64,000 nt of DNA from Limnanthes douglasii subsp. nivea. Its lineage: Eukaryota; Streptophyta; Magnoliopsida; Brassicales; Limnanthaceae. The translations under genes were made by a program, and so were the position numbers. The notes under the pieces are model-generated. The model had not been told where the DNA came from, ran no database searches, and was given only the letters and a program-made list of their open reading frames with translations. Shown here one piece after another: positions 63,252 through 64,000 of the stretch (positions within the stretch are counted from its first letter, which is position 1; the number at the start of each line of letters is the position of its first letter). The stretch is taken from the NCBI GenBank assembly GCA_036936605.1, contig JAUPFV010000002.1, forward strand, positions 164,416,813 through 164,480,812, given 5' to 3'.

Positions 63252-64000
63252 TCATAACAACGCTAGAACAAGTCCGATGATGAGGACGAACAACCATGGA
63301 GAGAATAGCTGCAGGACCTGATCTCTCCACCTCAGCGCACCCGCCTCCCCACGCTCGACAGGCATAGTAACAATGGAGCGAACGGCGTCTAAAAGTCTAT
63401 CGTCCGTGGTACGCGGTGGGGGAGTGATAGTATGCCAACCATAGTCAGCCAGGTACCTCCAGTAGGTATTCGTCGCTGACTGTCTATATGTGGCAATGGT
63501 AACTGTCAAACGATCCTCAGCAAGCAAGTGCCGACGCCAATCTAGCCATGCGCTCTCCCGCCACGTGTACCTGGCCAGATCTCCTTTTTTGTAACCAGGT
63601 CGTAGTACAAGTGGGAGTTGGGGCTCATCCTGAACCCGTCCGAACTGGCGCATAACCCGATCAGGCATGTAGCCCTCGACCGTGCTCATCATCCACAAAG
63701 GATAAACAATAGTGCGGATCTCCTGGACTGGAAACTGGACTCTAATGTCCTCGTATGGCTCAAATAGCACCTGTTACAAAACATTAAAAAAAATAGATTG
63801 AATTAAAATCCTAACACTTAATATCAATATTGTAATGTAAAAAAAATATTTACCAACTTACATCTGACTCCTTCTGATCAGCGAGGAGAGTACGAATGAC
63901 CGATTTGGGGCGGATGTTTTGCCCAACAATCCGCTTCGGCAGCCACTTCACAATCCTAGGCTGCCTCGATACGTGGTCAGCATTCTCTGAGGCACTAAAC
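63252..64000 (-). CDS. Plant mobile domain (PMD) protein, C-terminal exons
   Basis: Exons on the minus strand: 64000(or beyond)-63863 (FSASENADHV...VKWLPKRIVGQNIRPKSVIRTLLADQKESD, ending AGAT|GTAAGT) and 63770-63252 (acceptor TTTGTAACAG), joined in phase. It reads VLFEPYEDIRVQF...IVYPLWMMSTVEGYMPDRVMRQFGRVQD and GYKKGDLARYTWRESAWLDWR. The PY-D, P-L-x-x-x-x-x-V-E-x-x-x-P-D-R-V-x-R-Q-F-G-x-x-Q core is diagnostic of the plant mobile domain ('aminotransferase-like') family, found in MULE and Ty3 elements and in host genes such as MAIN/MAIL. The C-terminus is a hydrophobic helix (SPWLFVLIIGLVLALL), perhaps a membrane anchor. The 5' part lies outside the window. No stops are seen. Confidence 0.7.

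Larger units (their letters stand above)
57936..64000. mobile_element. MULE-2 with FAR1-MULE-SWIM-OTU, unknown, and PMD genes (right end outside window)
   Basis: The probable left end begins GGGTATGGC near 57936, followed by four spaced copies of TATACCCAA (57948, 57970, 58090, 58125), which resemble subterminal transposase-binding repeats. Inside are a transposase gene on the plus strand and two minus-strand genes. The right TIR is not in the window, so inclusion of the PMD gene is inferred. Codon use and frames are far better kept than elsewhere in the window, suggesting a young element. Confidence 0.55.

Overview
The window is AT-rich, intron-bearing nuclear DNA of a flowering plant, most likely a dicot. 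It is almost entirely transposable elements in various states of decay. The evidence is plant LTR retrotransposons (Ty3 chromovirus-type, Ty3 Tat-type and Ty1/copia) with initiator tRNA-Met primer sites, plant MULE transposons with FAR1, SWIM, OTU and plant-mobile-domain modules, a hAT remnant and a LINE remnant. I cannot name the species. I see no intact housekeeping gene, rRNA, tRNA or CRISPR.

Layout. (1) 676-13583 is a tandem array of one decayed Ty3 family: four LTRs separated by three gutted internal regions and preceded by the tail of a fourth. One LTR is split by a 5'-truncated LINE with a 15-bp target duplication. (2) 13584-17720 is a diverged minisatellite with clean insertions: an 885-bp MULE-type MITE (9-bp duplication) and a 562-bp solo LTR (5-bp duplication). 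(3) 17923-24702 is a complete but dead MULE with terminal inverted repeats built from 60-bp units. It holds a broken mudrA-type transposase gene and an opposite-strand GRF zinc-finger gene. (4) 25085-29300, minus strand, holds a JmjC demethylase exon fragment, then two tandem Ty3 elements, one of which carries an IFRD-like gene fragment where pol should be. (5) 29301-32941 holds two 5' copia fragments, one with a 740-codon open frame. (6) 33399-57471 is a mosaic of a younger Ty3 family, here called G2, and Tat-lineage elements on both strands. Two Tat copies have a gene-like antisense region downstream of pol, as known for Retand, Grande and RIRE2. (7) About 57936 to the window end is the most gene-like part, a second MULE. 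It has a spliced FAR1-MULE-SWIM-OTU gene with one in-frame stop, a short unknown minus-strand gene with a TATA box and an E2F-like promoter, and a spliced plant-mobile-domain gene running off the right edge. Two large GC-rich palindromic arrays share the core ACCATCGGT.

The most interesting unit is the right-hand MULE. A zero-loop 136-bp palindrome lies inside intron 1 of the transposase gene. A second, larger inverted-repeat array lies just upstream of the minus-strand gene's promoter. Both could fold into long hairpin RNAs and so may bear on silencing or self-regulation of the element; this is inference. Other notable signals are the recurrent 15-bp breakpoint shared by G2 copies, the IFRD capture, and the repeated tandem-LTR architecture.
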